Shown: positions 6,845 through 14,464 of the stretch, piece after piece
Layout of the letters: each line of letters starts with the position of its first letter
Position numbering within the stretch: the stretch's first letter is position 1
Assembly (NCBI GenBank): GCA_023458615.1
Contig: JAEWYV010000152.1
Location: forward strand, 1-17,000
DNA length: 17,000 bases
Origin: Bacillota bacterium
Lineage (GTDB): Bacteria > Bacillota > Clostridia > Christensenellales > CAG-138
Direction of reading: 5' to 3'
Program-made: the position numbers and the translations under genes
The notes under the pieces: model-generated
What the model was told of the DNA's origin: nothing
Database searches by the model: none
Seen by the model: only the letters and a program-made list of their open reading frames with translations

Positions 6845-7867
6845 TTATGCGTTTGCCTGATAGAGTTCCTTTGCCGCTTCGCCTTCCGCAATGCCAAGCG
6901 TAACCTGATAGGCCGTGCTTTCATAAGCGCCGAGCAGGAACGCCGCGTTGCTGTTCAGGTCGGTTTCACGGTCGCGGGCGGGGCAATTTGCGGGTTCAAT
7001 TGCAAGGACATAATCGTGTGACTTGAGACATTTCCACTCCAGCAGATAGGGCAGAACGGACGAATCGTACCGCAGATAGGCGGCAATCCCCAGATCGGGG
7101 TTGTAGAGTCCGGCGGTTGTTTCACCCTGCCGATGCGGCTTATGGCAGAATGTCTGCTGCTCCTGACCGTCGATTGGCGCATGCATCTGGTGAAAGTTGA
7201 AATCTCCGACCGCGCTATATTCCGTTGTGTCCGACGCGGGCCCGAAGTAACGGCTGTTTTCATCCAGCAAAGGATAGCCAAAGTTGAAGTGATAGAGCAG
7301 GAACACCGGCTCCGGTGCATCGCAGAGATTGGTGATGGTGTCGCAGATGGTCACCTCGCAGGCGTTAAGCGAGGTTTGAATCCGGCGGTGCAGGTCAAGG
7401 GAACGCCCATAGAGCCGGCTTTCGCGGACGCTGCCGGAGAGTTCGAGAATATAGTCCTCCCCATCCCAGCGCGCATCGGCCGAAACATGCTCCGCCATAC
7501 GACTGCCGATTCTTCCATGAATCGGATACGGGTTCATCGGGTCGTGGCTGACAGCGCCGCCCACATTATCCAACCCGCAGGTGGCGAGCATGCCGCCGCC
7601 CCAATCACTAAAAAACTCACTCGCCTGCGGCGCAAAGAACCGCTCCGCGCCAAGGCCGTTTTTGGAATGAAAGGCGAGGTTGATGCCGCGATAGGAGAAA
7701 TCGTATAGATCCATGCATCGATCCGGCAAAACAGAGAAGGAAAGCCCCGCCGCATTCCAGACGCGGGCAATGCGCGTTTGCGCGCCGTTTCCTTCCTCCA
7801 AACGCTCCATGCGAACCCCTGCAACTTGATCGATGTTGCCCAGATGCTTTAACAAGGGGATGTTCAT
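6845..7867 (-). CDS. DUF4432 aldose-1-epimerase-like protein
   Basis: A 340-residue protein of the galactose-mutarotase fold, recognised as DUF4432 by ordered motifs: VLPDRCMDLYDFSYRG (47-61), CGLDNVGG (97-104), PIHGRIGS (115-122), YHFNFGYPLLDE (192-203), EWKCLKSHDYVLAIEP (277-291). Members of the fold interconvert sugar anomers. In DUF4432 the His and the late Glu/Lys cluster are the likely active-site residues, but substrates are mostly untested. Its ATG overlaps the stop codon of the upstream amidohydrolase gene (ATGA at 7867-7864), implying translational coupling. The kinase gene follows after 14 bp. Its place here suggests it prepares the sugar anomer for the isomerase or kinase. Confidence 0.88.
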   Translation of the reverse strand: MNIPLLKHLGNIDQVAGVRMERLEEGNGAQTRIARVWNAAGLSFSVLPDRCMDLYDFSYRGINLAFHSKNGLGAERFFAPQASEFFSDWGGGMLATCGLDNVGGAVSHDPMNPYPIHGRIGSRMAEHVSADARWDGEDYILELSGSVRESRLYGRSLDLHRRIQTSLNACEVTICDTITNLCDAPEPVFLLYHFNFGYPLLDENSRYFGPASDTTEYSAVGDFNFHQMHAPIDGQEQQTFCHKPHRQGETTAGLYNPDLGIAAYLRYDSSVLPYLLEWKCLKSHDYVLAIEPANCPARDRETDLNSNAAFLLGAYESTAYQVTLGIAEGEAAKELYQANA

Positions 7868-8898
7868 AGCTGGACACCGCCTATAGGCAGATCAAAATAG
7901 ACCGATTTGGCATTGCCAAAGAAGATGGCTTGCTTTTTATCCTCGTCGTTACCGATGAGATCCAGCATATTCTTGATTTGCTCATAGACAAAGTAGGTAT
8001 AGCTTGGCTCGTCTTCCGGATGCAGATGCTTATTCCAGCTGAAGTCCTCACGACAGAGGTTGATATAAGTACCATTTTTCCATTCGCGCTTGCCGTGCCA
8101 GAGGAAGATCGGCAAATCGGTTCCGAACAGAATTTTATGATAATCCAGTTCACCGAGCGCGAGACGGTGCACCGCGGGGTTGAGCACCGCTGCGGTATCA
8201 AACCAAACACGGTGGATATCCTCGCCGAGCGCTTCCAGCGCGCGCTCAAAATATTCTACATTGAAGCAGCGCCCGAAGTGCGCAATGACGAGTTTTACGT
8301 TTGGATAGCGTTCGAGGATTGTGCGAATTTCGGAAACATTCTCCGGCGCGGGCAGGCGGCCTGCGCGGGGCAGGTGCATCAGCACCGGCGCATGCAGCTT
8401 GTTTGCCAGCGCAAACTGGTCGTGCGTCATGAAGTCAAAGATGCTGACCTCCGCGCCTTTGACTGCGCTTGCCATATAGGGATATGGCTTAAAACCGGAG
8501 AAACCACCCGATATAAAAGAAGCTTCAATCGTCGCCGTTTCATACTCCGGGCGGATCGTCATGAGCCCGCTGACGTGCGGCAATTTGGAAATTTTTGAGA
8601 CATATTGATTGTTGGCGATCGTGTCCGCCTCGCGCAGCGGCCAGGGCAGCGCGGTCATATGGATGATGGTATCCGGAAAGAGCGTTCGATAATATGCGCA
8701 GGCATCCTCGTAGCTCATCAAAAGACCGCATTCCAGCGCCCAGTCACCTGCGATTGTCTCTTTGGTGATGTTCTGAACATGCGCCGGCAGGTTAAAGTGC
8801 GCATGCGCGTCAATGATCTCGCGCGGCATGCGGGGCAATAGATGGCTTGTATAAAACGCTTCGTCCAGATCCGTTCTGTGAAAATAGTCGTACATCAT
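7864..8898 (-). CDS. Metal-dependent amidohydrolase (amidohydrolase-2 type, TIM barrel)
   Basis: A 344-residue protein from the ATG at 8898, eight bases after AAAGG. The frame is open to 9165, but that extension crosses the promoter and operator DNA and is not coding. Metal and active-site motifs appear in order: DAHAHF (30-35, H32/H34), GFKPYPY (135-141, K137), VLMHLPRAG (172-180, H175), VIAHFGR (204-210, H207), FGTDLPIF (258-265, D261). This is the pattern of the amidohydrolase-2 group, which includes sugar lactonases, decarboxylases and hydrolases. It is the first gene of the minus operon and is coupled to the DUF4432 gene by a 4-bp overlap. A sugar lactonase role would suit the neighbours, but an isomerase/kinase pathway has no evident lactone, so the reaction is open. 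Confidence 0.85.
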   Translation of the reverse strand: MMYDYFHRTDLDEAFYTSHLLPRMPREIIDAHAHFNLPAHVQNITKETIAGDWALECGLLMSYEDACAYYRTLFPDTIIHMTALPWPLREADTIANNQYVSKISKLPHVSGLMTIRPEYETATIEASFISGGFSGFKPYPYMASAVKGAEVSIFDFMTHDQFALANKLHAPVLMHLPRAGRLPAPENVSEIRTILERYPNVKLVIAHFGRCFNVEYFERALEALGEDIHRVWFDTAAVLNPAVHRLALGELDYHKILFGTDLPIFLWHGKREWKNGTYINLCREDFSWNKHLHPEDEPSYTYFVYEQIKNMLDLIGNDEDKKQAIFFGNAKSVYFDLPIGGVQL

Positions 8899-8934
8899 AT
8901 ACCGGGCCTTTCTGTGCACAATACCATTAATAAA

Positions 8935-8950
8935 AGTGCACGAGGTGCAT
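8935..8950. promoter_or_regulatory. Putative LacI-type operator 1 (leader of the minus operon)
   Basis: Two GTGCAY hexamers (8936-8941 and 8945-8950) separated by three bases. The same 9-bp-phased pair recurs at 9114-9128. It lies downstream of the predicted minus-strand start, in the leader of the amidohydrolase gene, where a bound repressor could block elongation. A further single GTGCAC lies at 8914-8919, near the ribosome site. Confidence 0.55.
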
Positions 8951-8979
8951 ATTTTGTTGGGATTTATTGTATATTTCCT

Positions 8980-9008
8980 ATTGTACGTGCCCGAAATTGA
9001 GATGTCAA
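8980..9008 (-). promoter_or_regulatory. Promoter of the minus operon (amidohydrolase, DUF4432, kinase)
   Basis: On the minus strand a perfect TTGACA (9008-9003), a 17-bp spacer and TACAAT (8985-8980), one mismatch from consensus. The predicted start near 8973 gives a leader of about 75 nt to the ATG at 8898. Confidence 0.8.
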
Positions 9009-9033
9009 CCCGCGAAATTTCTGAAAAATAGGA

Positions 9034-9062
9034 TTGACACGCCGAAAATGGGTGCATATAAT
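9034..9062 (+). promoter_or_regulatory. Perfect-consensus promoter of the plus-strand series
   Basis: TTGACA (9034-9039), a 17-bp spacer and TATAAT (9057-9062) match the SigA consensus at all twelve positions. Its -35 lies 25 bp from that of the divergent minus promoter. The predicted start near 9069 leaves about 310 nt before the regulator gene. Such a strong promoter needs repression, which fits the operator-like repeats over its -10. Confidence 0.85.
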
Positions 9063-9070
9063 GGGTGCAT
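9051..9070. promoter_or_regulatory. Putative operator 2, overlapping the -10 box of the plus promoter
   Basis: GGTGCAT at 9051-9057 and again at 9064-9070 flank the TATAAT; the first overlaps its leading T. A repressor bound here would shut the plus promoter. The spacing is 13 bp rather than the 9 bp of the other two pairs. Confidence 0.5.
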
Positions 9071-9113
9071 CGGGAGACACTTCCGCACAATCCTGCAATT
9101 ACACATATAAATA

Positions 9114-9128
9114 GTGCACAAGGTGCAC
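9114..9128. promoter_or_regulatory. Putative operator 3 (leader of the plus-strand series)
   Basis: GTGCAC-AAG-GTGCAC: two copies of a hexamer that is its own complement, three bases apart, nearly identical to operator 1. It lies about 45 bp downstream of the plus-strand start. Another copy in complement form (ATGCAC) lies at 9142-9147. Confidence 0.55.
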
Positions 9129-9310
9129 GTTCAAACGCAAGATGCACACAAAACAGCAATTTCAATACACCGTTTCAACACCGAATCTGGACAATCATCC
9201 GCTTAGAACATAAACCGCAAACCGAAGAATCAATGAATGCCGAAACACTGCGGCATTTGCCATACGAAGTATTTAAGAAGCCGCGATCGCAACATCGGAC
9301 TGGCCGTGAA

Positions 9311-9335
9311 AAGAAGTTCGAATAAAGAAGTTCGA
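9311..9335 (+). repeat. Tandem 11-bp repeat in the regulator leader
   Basis: AAGAAGTTCGA occurs at 9311-9321 and 9325-9335 (14-bp period), and TTCGAGA recurs at 9331-9337 and 9353-9359. The stretch lies 45-70 bp before the regulator start. The rest of the leader (9129-9310) shows no gene or clear fold. Confidence 0.5.
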
Positions 9336-9379
9336 GATCGGTTTTCTAAAAATTCGAGACTGCCTGAAGGATGAGATGC

Positions 9380-10417
9380 ATGAGCATGGAGAAGACAAAG
9401 CGTGTCACGCTGATGGATGTGGCGGAAAAGTCGGGATACGCACTGCGCACGGTAAAGAAGGTTATGGCGGGCGACCCGGTCTATGAGCGGACGCGAAGCG
9501 CGGTATTGCACGCGGCGCGAGAGCTGGATTATCAAAAGAACCATGTCGCAAGCGCACTGGCAAAAGCAAAGGACAGCAAGGTTGCCGTCATCTATTCCGA
9601 AACCACCAAAGCGTATTTTCCAGAAGTTGAGCGCGGCTTTCGCAGATTTGCAGAGGACTATCGCGCCTACGGGTTTCAGCTGGAAATCAAGAAATGCTAC
9701 ACCAAGAGCATCGCGGAGCAGGAGGATGCCATTCGCAGCGTGATTGCGGATGGTTCCATCAGCGGGTTGATCATTCAGCCGCAGAGTGCAACAAAGCTCA
9801 ACACCCTGCTGGAGGAGTTTGCCTGCAGCGGACGACCCGTCGTCACCTTTGGCGCGGACGCGATGACCGATAAAAAGCTCTGCTATGTTGGGCCGAACGC
9901 CTATAAAGCCGGACGCATCGGCTGCCAGATTCTGGCGAACTATATCGGCAAAAAGGGCAACGTGTTCACGATCAATCAGGTGCATGAGCACATGCAGACC
10001 AAGGAGCGCAAGCGCGGCTTTCTGGATATGGTCAAGGAGTACTATCCGGATATTCATCCGTTTGAGCTGAATATACCCGATAATTCCAATTTGTATTATG
10101 AGATGGTGAAAGCGGCGATTGTGGACGATGATCTGCGCGGACTCTTCTGCACAGACGCGGACTCCTATATTGCGGGCGAGGTTCTGCGCGACATGGGGCG
10201 GAAGGATATCGTCGTCGTCGGGTTCGACTTATCGGTGATGGGCGAGCGGCTCATGAAGGACGGCTACCTTAAGGTGATGATTGAGCAGCGACCGGAGCTC
10301 TTTTCCTATAATGCCGCGCGGGTAATGTTCAATTATCTCTATTATAACGAAGTGCCGGAGAAGATGCAGTATTCGGAACTGGCAATCATTACCAGTGAAT
10401 GCCTGCCGGATGTGTAA
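9380..10417 (+). CDS. LacI-family transcriptional regulator
   Basis: A 345-residue regulator. Three in-frame ATGs (9371, 9380, 9386) are available. The second is chosen because GAAGG at 9366-9370 lies nine bases before it. The N-terminal helix-turn-helix is VTLMDVAEKSGYALRTVKKVMAGD (about 9-32, interrupted by no gap). It keeps the LacI-family frame, but the usual SxxTVSRVLN recognition part reads ALRTVKKVMAG. A hinge-like HVASALAKAK follows (55-64), then a sugar-binding domain like periplasmic binding proteins, with GLIIQPQS, YVGPNAYKAG and VGFDLS segments. It is the first gene of the plus series and probably represses both divergent promoters until the imported sugar binds. That link rests on position and on the operator-like repeats. 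Confidence 0.9.
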   Translation: MSMEKTKRVTLMDVAEKSGYALRTVKKVMAGDPVYERTRSAVLHAARELDYQKNHVASALAKAKDSKVAVIYSETTKAYFPEVERGFRRFAEDYRAYGFQLEIKKCYTKSIAEQEDAIRSVIADGSISGLIIQPQSATKLNTLLEEFACSGRPVVTFGADAMTDKKLCYVGPNAYKAGRIGCQILANYIGKKGNVFTINQVHEHMQTKERKRGFLDMVKEYYPDIHPFELNIPDNSNLYYEMVKAAIVDDDLRGLFCTDADSYIAGEVLRDMGRKDIVVVGFDLSVMGERLMKDGYLKVMIEQRPELFSYNAARVMFNYLYYNEVPEKMQYSELAIITSECLPDV

Positions 10418-10495
10418 GTCGGAAAGAAATAACGAACGAGGCAAAAAGCGTCGGAACGGTTCTGGCGCAGTGAAATAGTGAGAGAGGATACTACG

Positions 10496-11485
10496 GTGGA
10501 AAAAACAGTTATGCAGCCCAAGAAATCGGTTACCAATGTGTTTCGCAAGATTCTGCAAACACGCGAATTATCCCTGGTCGTCCTGCTTGCGTGCATCGTG
10601 ATCGCGCTGATGTCATCGACATCTACCTTTGCCACATCGGGCAACATCCGCGTTCTATTGCAGGGCATGAGCGTCGATATGATGATCGCAATCCCGATGG
10701 CAATCTCGCTCATCGCGGGTAATATCGACTTTTCGGTTGGTTCCAACCTCTGCCTCTCCAGCGCGATTGTCGGCCTGTCGCTCAACGCGGGCATTCCGGC
10801 CTGGCTGGCGATTCTCATCGGCCTCGTCTCCGGCGCGGCATTCGGCGGACTCAACGGCGTCATCATCAACAAACTCGGTGTTACGCCCCTGGTGGCAACG
10901 CTTGGCACATGGATGGCCTACCGCGGAATCGCTCTCGTCATCATCGGCGGCCAGACACTCGGCAACTTTGGCGAAAGCTTCACAATCGTGGGCCGCGCAA
11001 CCTGGCTCGGCGTTCCGTCTACCATCGTGTATATGTTTGTCATCATTCTCGCGGGTATCTTCATTATTAAATATACCAGCTTCTTTCACAACGCCTATCT
11101 CATCGGCTCGAACAAGCTTTCCGCAAAGCTTGCGGGCATCAACATTGAAAAGTTTGTCTATATCTCCTACATGATCACCGGCGCGGTTGCCGCGTTTGCG
11201 GGCATTGTCCTCGCCGCCCGCCTCGGCAGCAGCAGTCAGAATGCAGGAACGCAGTTGGAGTTTAGAAACGTCGTCGGCCTCCTCGTTGGCGGAATTTCGA
11301 TGGACGGCGGCGAAGGCAAACTCATCGGCGCGGTGCTGGGCGTAACCTTGATGCAGATCATCAACAACGCCATCGTGCTATTGTACCTCAACCCCAGCTA
11401 TACGCAGGTGATCACGGGAAGCATCCTCGTGCTCGCGGTTGCGATTGACCAGCTGAGCAAGCGGCGCAAGGTTGCCGCAAAGTAA
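10496..11485 (+). CDS. Sugar ABC transporter permease (RbsC type)
   Basis: A 329-residue inner-membrane protein with about eight to ten hydrophobic segments, of the branched-chain/ribose permease fold. AGAGAGG lies before the GTG at 10496, which is chosen over the GTG at 10478 because the latter overlaps that site. Family landmarks are GNIDFSVGS early, FGGLNGVIINKLGVTPLVATLGT in the middle (shown here only as a landmark), and GGISMDGGEGKLIGAVLG near the end, contacting the ATPase. It would form the channel as a homodimer with the ATPase encoded 34 bp downstream and the binding protein at 13296. Confidence 0.92.
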   Translation: MEKTVMQPKKSVTNVFRKILQTRELSLVVLLACIVIALMSSTSTFATSGNIRVLLQGMSVDMMIAIPMAISLIAGNIDFSVGSNLCLSSAIVGLSLNAGIPAWLAILIGLVSGAAFGGLNGVIINKLGVTPLVATLGTWMAYRGIALVIIGGQTLGNFGESFTIVGRATWLGVPSTIVYMFVIILAGIFIIKYTSFFHNAYLIGSNKLSAKLAGINIEKFVYISYMITGAVAAFAGIVLAARLGSSSQNAGTQLEFRNVVGLLVGGISMDGGEGKLIGAVLGVTLMQIINNAIVLLYLNPSYTQVITGSILVLAVAIDQLSKRRKVAAK

Positions 11486-11519
11486 GCGGAATGCGCAAAC
11501 GACGAATCGGAGGGAACAG

Positions 11520-13025
11520 ATGATGGATACGGCAGTACGACTCACGGGAATCACAAAACGGTTTCCAGGCGTTGTTGCGCTGAAGAATGTCGGGTTTGAA
11601 ATCAAGAGCGGCGAGGTGCACTGCCTCGTTGGCGAAAACGGTGCGGGGAAGTCCACACTCATCAAGCTACTGGCTGGCGTTGAACAGGCGGATGAAGGAA
11701 CCATTGAGCTCTTTGGCGAAAAGGTTTGTTTCCGTTCGCCGGAGGAAGCGCTGCGCGCGGGCGTTGGCGTGGTCTATCAGGAGCTGTCAAATTTTGTGCA
11801 TCTCGACGTTGCGACCAACCTGAACGCAAACGATTTTCCCGAAAAGGGCGGCTTGATTGACTATCGAGGGCTTTATCGAAAGACGCGCGAACAGCTTGAC
11901 GATTGCGGTCTGAACTATATCAACGAAAAGAGCGTCATGCGTGAACTCAGCCTCGGCACCCAGCAGATGGTTGAGATTGCGTCCTTGCTCGGGCAGAACG
12001 CGCGCGTGGTGATTCTCGATGAACCGACCTCTGCGCTGACAGAGGTGGAGGTGGAGAAGCTCTACGAACTGATTGCCCGTATGAAGAGCCAGGGCGTGAC
12101 TATCGTGTATATCTCGCACCGTCTGGATGAGGTTTTGCACCTAGCGGATACCATTACGGTGCTCAAGGATGGCGAACACGTCGTCACCTTCCCGCGTGAC
12201 GAAACAACCACCAAAGGGATGCTGGTTCGCTATATGGTCGGGCGCGATGTGGAGTTTGACTATCGCACAAGCCAGACCGTCCAGCAGGATGTCCTGCTGG
12301 AGGTGGATGGCCTTTGCAGCGGAGAAGCGCTCAAGGATATCTCCTTCCGGCTGCAAAAGGGTGAGATTCTCGGCATCGCAGGGTTGGAAGGCTCCGGACG
12401 CACCGAACTTTTGGAAACATTATTCGGCTGGCGCGCGGCTACAGCAGGCGCGATCAAACTCGAAGGCAAGCCGGTCCGGGTGCATAGCCCGATTGCGGCA
12501 AAAAAGCGCGGCTTTGCCTATATTACAAAAGATCGCAAATTGCTTGGACTCTTTCTCAAGCAGGATGTGAAGACCAATATCGCCGCTGCGTCGGAGCACA
12601 GCTATAAGCGCGCGGGGCTTGTGAGCTACCACAAGATTGCCGAGAATGCCAAGCACTATGTGGATGCTATGCGCATCAAGTGCGCATCCCTTGGGCAGCT
12701 GGTCATGAACCTCTCGGGCGGAAACCAGCAGAAGGTGCTGCTCTCCATGTGGCTCGCCGCTAACCCCAAAATATTGCTCATTGACGAACCCACGCGCGGC
12801 GTTGATGTTGGCGCAAAGGCGGAGATTCACGCATTGCTCCGTTCTATCGCGGCGGAAGGCAAGGGTGTATTGATGGTTTCCTCGGAACTGCCGGAGATCA
12901 TGGCGGCGTGCGATCGCGTCATTGTCATGTTTGAAGGAAGAATCACAGGAATTTTAACCAACGACAAAAAGCTCTCGGAAGAGCGGCTCGTCTCGCTCGC
13001 ATCCGGCATGACGGAGGCCTGCTAG
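11520..13025 (+). CDS. Sugar ABC transporter ATP-binding protein with two NBDs (RbsA type)
   Basis: A 501-residue protein with two fused ATPase domains. The first has Walker A GENGAGKST (38-46), signature LSLGTQQM (143-150), Walker B VVILDEPTSAL (163-173) and switch His in YISHRLDE (197-204). The second has the degenerate Walker A GLEGSGRTE (288-296) usual for this family, signature LSGGNQQK (398-405) and Walker B ILLIDEPTRGVDVG (418-431). GGAGGG precedes two adjacent ATGs (11520 and 11523); either may be used. It powers the importer with the permease just upstream. A 270-bp gap follows before the binding-protein gene, unusual inside such operons. Confidence 0.94.
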   Translation: MMDTAVRLTGITKRFPGVVALKNVGFEIKSGEVHCLVGENGAGKSTLIKLLAGVEQADEGTIELFGEKVCFRSPEEALRAGVGVVYQELSNFVHLDVATNLNANDFPEKGGLIDYRGLYRKTREQLDDCGLNYINEKSVMRELSLGTQQMVEIASLLGQNARVVILDEPTSALTEVEVEKLYELIARMKSQGVTIVYISHRLDEVLHLADTITVLKDGEHVVTFPRDETTTKGMLVRYMVGRDVEFDYRTSQTVQQDVLLEVDGLCSGEALKDISFRLQKGEILGIAGLEGSGRTELLETLFGWRAATAGAIKLEGKPVRVHSPIAAKKRGFAYITKDRKLLGLFLKQDVKTNIAAASEHSYKRAGLVSYHKIAENAKHYVDAMRIKCASLGQLVMNLSGGNQQKVLLSMWLAANPKILLIDEPTRGVDVGAKAEIHALLRSIAAEGKGVLMVSSELPEIMAACDRVIVMFEGRITGILTNDKKLSEERLVSLASGMTEAC

Positions 13026-13251
13026 GCGCTCTCCGCCGAACAAGACCCAACCAACGGAACAACGGAATAGAAAGCGGATGAAGCGAAAAAGAAGAGAATT
13101 TCGCCCGGTATGTTTCTTGTTGCCTAAAAACCGATCGCGTATGTGTTTGAAGAATGCATAGGAATCAGTAAAAAGAGAATGTTTCAGGTTTTCCGCGACT
13201 CATCGCATGAACATTCGGTGTGAACAAACAGTAAAACTAGAATATTTTAAG

Positions 13252-13272
13252 ATTTCCTTTTGAGAAGGAAAT
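13252..13272 (+). promoter_or_regulatory. Stem-loop just before the binding-protein ribosome site
   Basis: ATTTCCTT (13252-13259) and AAGGAAAT (13265-13272) pair over 8 bp with a TTGAG loop, ending nine bases before the AAGGAGG at 13281-13287. The gap 13026-13295 holds no gene; this stem is its only clear structure. It might protect the 5' end of a processed binding-protein mRNA. A possible -10 TAGAAT lies at 13238-13243, without a good -35. Confidence 0.4.
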
Positions 13273-13295
13273 ACATCAATAAGGAGGATAAACGT

Positions 13296-14345
13296 ATGAA
13301 AAAGGCATCGATTCTTGTTGCAATCCTAATGGTGGTTGCGCTCCTGGTGACAGGCTGCGCCTCCCCGGCGCCCGCTCCCGCTGCGGCCGATCCCGCTGCG
13401 GCTGCCAGCGCACCCGCCGCACTCCCCGGCGAGGGAGAAACCTATGTCGTCATCGGTTCTCTGTTCCAGCTGGAGTTCTTTGATGCACTTAAAGCTGGCG
13501 TCTGCGACGCAGCCAATTCCATCGGCGCAAAGTGGTATTATGCCGGCCCGCAGGAATTTGTTCCGGATCAGATTTCCCAGGCCATCGATCAGGCTGTTGC
13601 AAACAAAGTAACGGGCATTGTTCTGCATGGTCAGTCCCCGGAGACCGCAGCGGCGATTGACAACGCCATCGCGGCAGGCGTCCCTGTGATCATCGTTAAC
13701 ACGGATATCCCCAGCAACCGCCTCTCCTTCCTCGGCTGCAATCCGTATCAGGCCGGCTATGACATGGGCGAACAGATGGGCAAGCTCCTTGCAGGAAAAA
13801 CCGGTACGGTTCTGATCTCCACAGCAATCAGCGCGGGCCAGCCGTCCGCTCTTGAGAACCTCCGCGGTGCGAAGGAAGCCCTCGCCAACTACACAGGCGT
13901 CAAGGTTGTGGAAGTGGATGATACTGCAGATGCAAACGTTGCCGCAACCAACATCGGCGCCGCGCTGCAGGCAAATGCAGACGTCGTCGGCATCATTGGT
14001 CAGCAGGCGTATACCGCCGTTGGCGCTTGCACAGCCGTGCGTGAAGCAGGCTTGACGGGCAAGGTCATCGTCATCGGTCGTGACCGCGACACCGCCACCC
14101 TCGAGTTGATTGAGAATGGCGAACTCGCCGCCTCCTATGCGCAGAACTCCTATGTGGAAGGCTTCCTTGCCCTCCAGTGGCTGCATGACTATGTCAATGG
14201 CGACCTGAAGGTCATCGGCGACTACATCGGCGGCGGTATCAACCCGCTGCCCAAGACGGTTGACTCCGGCTCCATCGTTATCACGAAGGACAACGCCGCG
14301 CAGTTCAAAGAAAAGTACGTTTGGGAAGTTACCGCAGGCAAATAA
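13296..14345 (+). CDS. Sugar ABC transporter substrate-binding lipoprotein (RbsB type)
   Basis: A 349-residue protein from the ATG at 13296, eight bases after AAGGAGG; upstream in-frame codons have no such site. The signal peptide ends in lipobox LVTGC (Cys21), followed by an Ala/Pro-rich linker (about 22-45) that tethers the domain outside the membrane. The rest is a type-I periplasmic-binding fold: VIGSLFQLEFFDALKAGV near the start, GIVLHGQSPE, VPVIIVNTDIP, and a late VIGRDRDTATLELIENGEL hinge strand. It captures the sugar and delivers it to the permease and ATPase encoded upstream. Specificity cannot be read from sequence, though residues lining the cleft (for example around NTD and GRDRD) resemble monosaccharide binders. 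Confidence 0.93.
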   Translation: MKKASILVAILMVVALLVTGCASPAPAPAAADPAAAASAPAALPGEGETYVVIGSLFQLEFFDALKAGVCDAANSIGAKWYYAGPQEFVPDQISQAIDQAVANKVTGIVLHGQSPETAAAIDNAIAAGVPVIIVNTDIPSNRLSFLGCNPYQAGYDMGEQMGKLLAGKTGTVLISTAISAGQPSALENLRGAKEALANYTGVKVVEVDDTADANVAATNIGAALQANADVVGIIGQQAYTAVGACTAVREAGLTGKVIVIGRDRDTATLELIENGELAASYAQNSYVEGFLALQWLHDYVNGDLKVIGDYIGGGINPLPKTVDSGSIVITKDNAAQFKEKYVWEVTAGK

Positions 14346-14366
14346 TCCGGTTTAGCAACACCAAAT

Positions 14367-14389
14367 GGAGGGGGCTTCAGGCCCCCTCC
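14367..14389 (+). terminator. G/C hairpin after the binding-protein gene (attenuator or mRNA stabiliser)
   Basis: GGAGGGGGC (14367-14375) and GCCCCCTCC (14381-14389) form a very stable 9-bp stem with a TTCAG loop, 22 bases after the stop. No T-run follows, so full termination is unlikely. Such stems behind binding-protein genes often protect the upstream mRNA and lower read-through to the next gene, letting the binding protein be made in excess. Confidence 0.65.
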
Positions 14390-14464
14390 TCCCTGAAAAA
14401 GTACCATTCTATGTAACCAAACCCCGCGCACAACTGCGGAAATACACAAAACATGAGGTTCACC

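Noticed and set aside
8899..9165. N-terminal extension of the amidohydrolase
   Set aside because: It would cover both promoters' DNA and operator repeats; the ATG at 8898 has a ribosome site and is followed by family-like sequence.
9065..9325. 86-codon leader peptide on the plus strand
   Set aside because: It begins with GTG inside an operator repeat near the predicted transcription start, has no ribosome site, and its composition looks non-coding.
9230..10057. Long minus-strand frame antisense to the LacI gene
   Set aside because: Shadow of the strong codon bias in the LacI gene; no family features. The same applies to antisense frames at 13326-14186 and 15739-16686.
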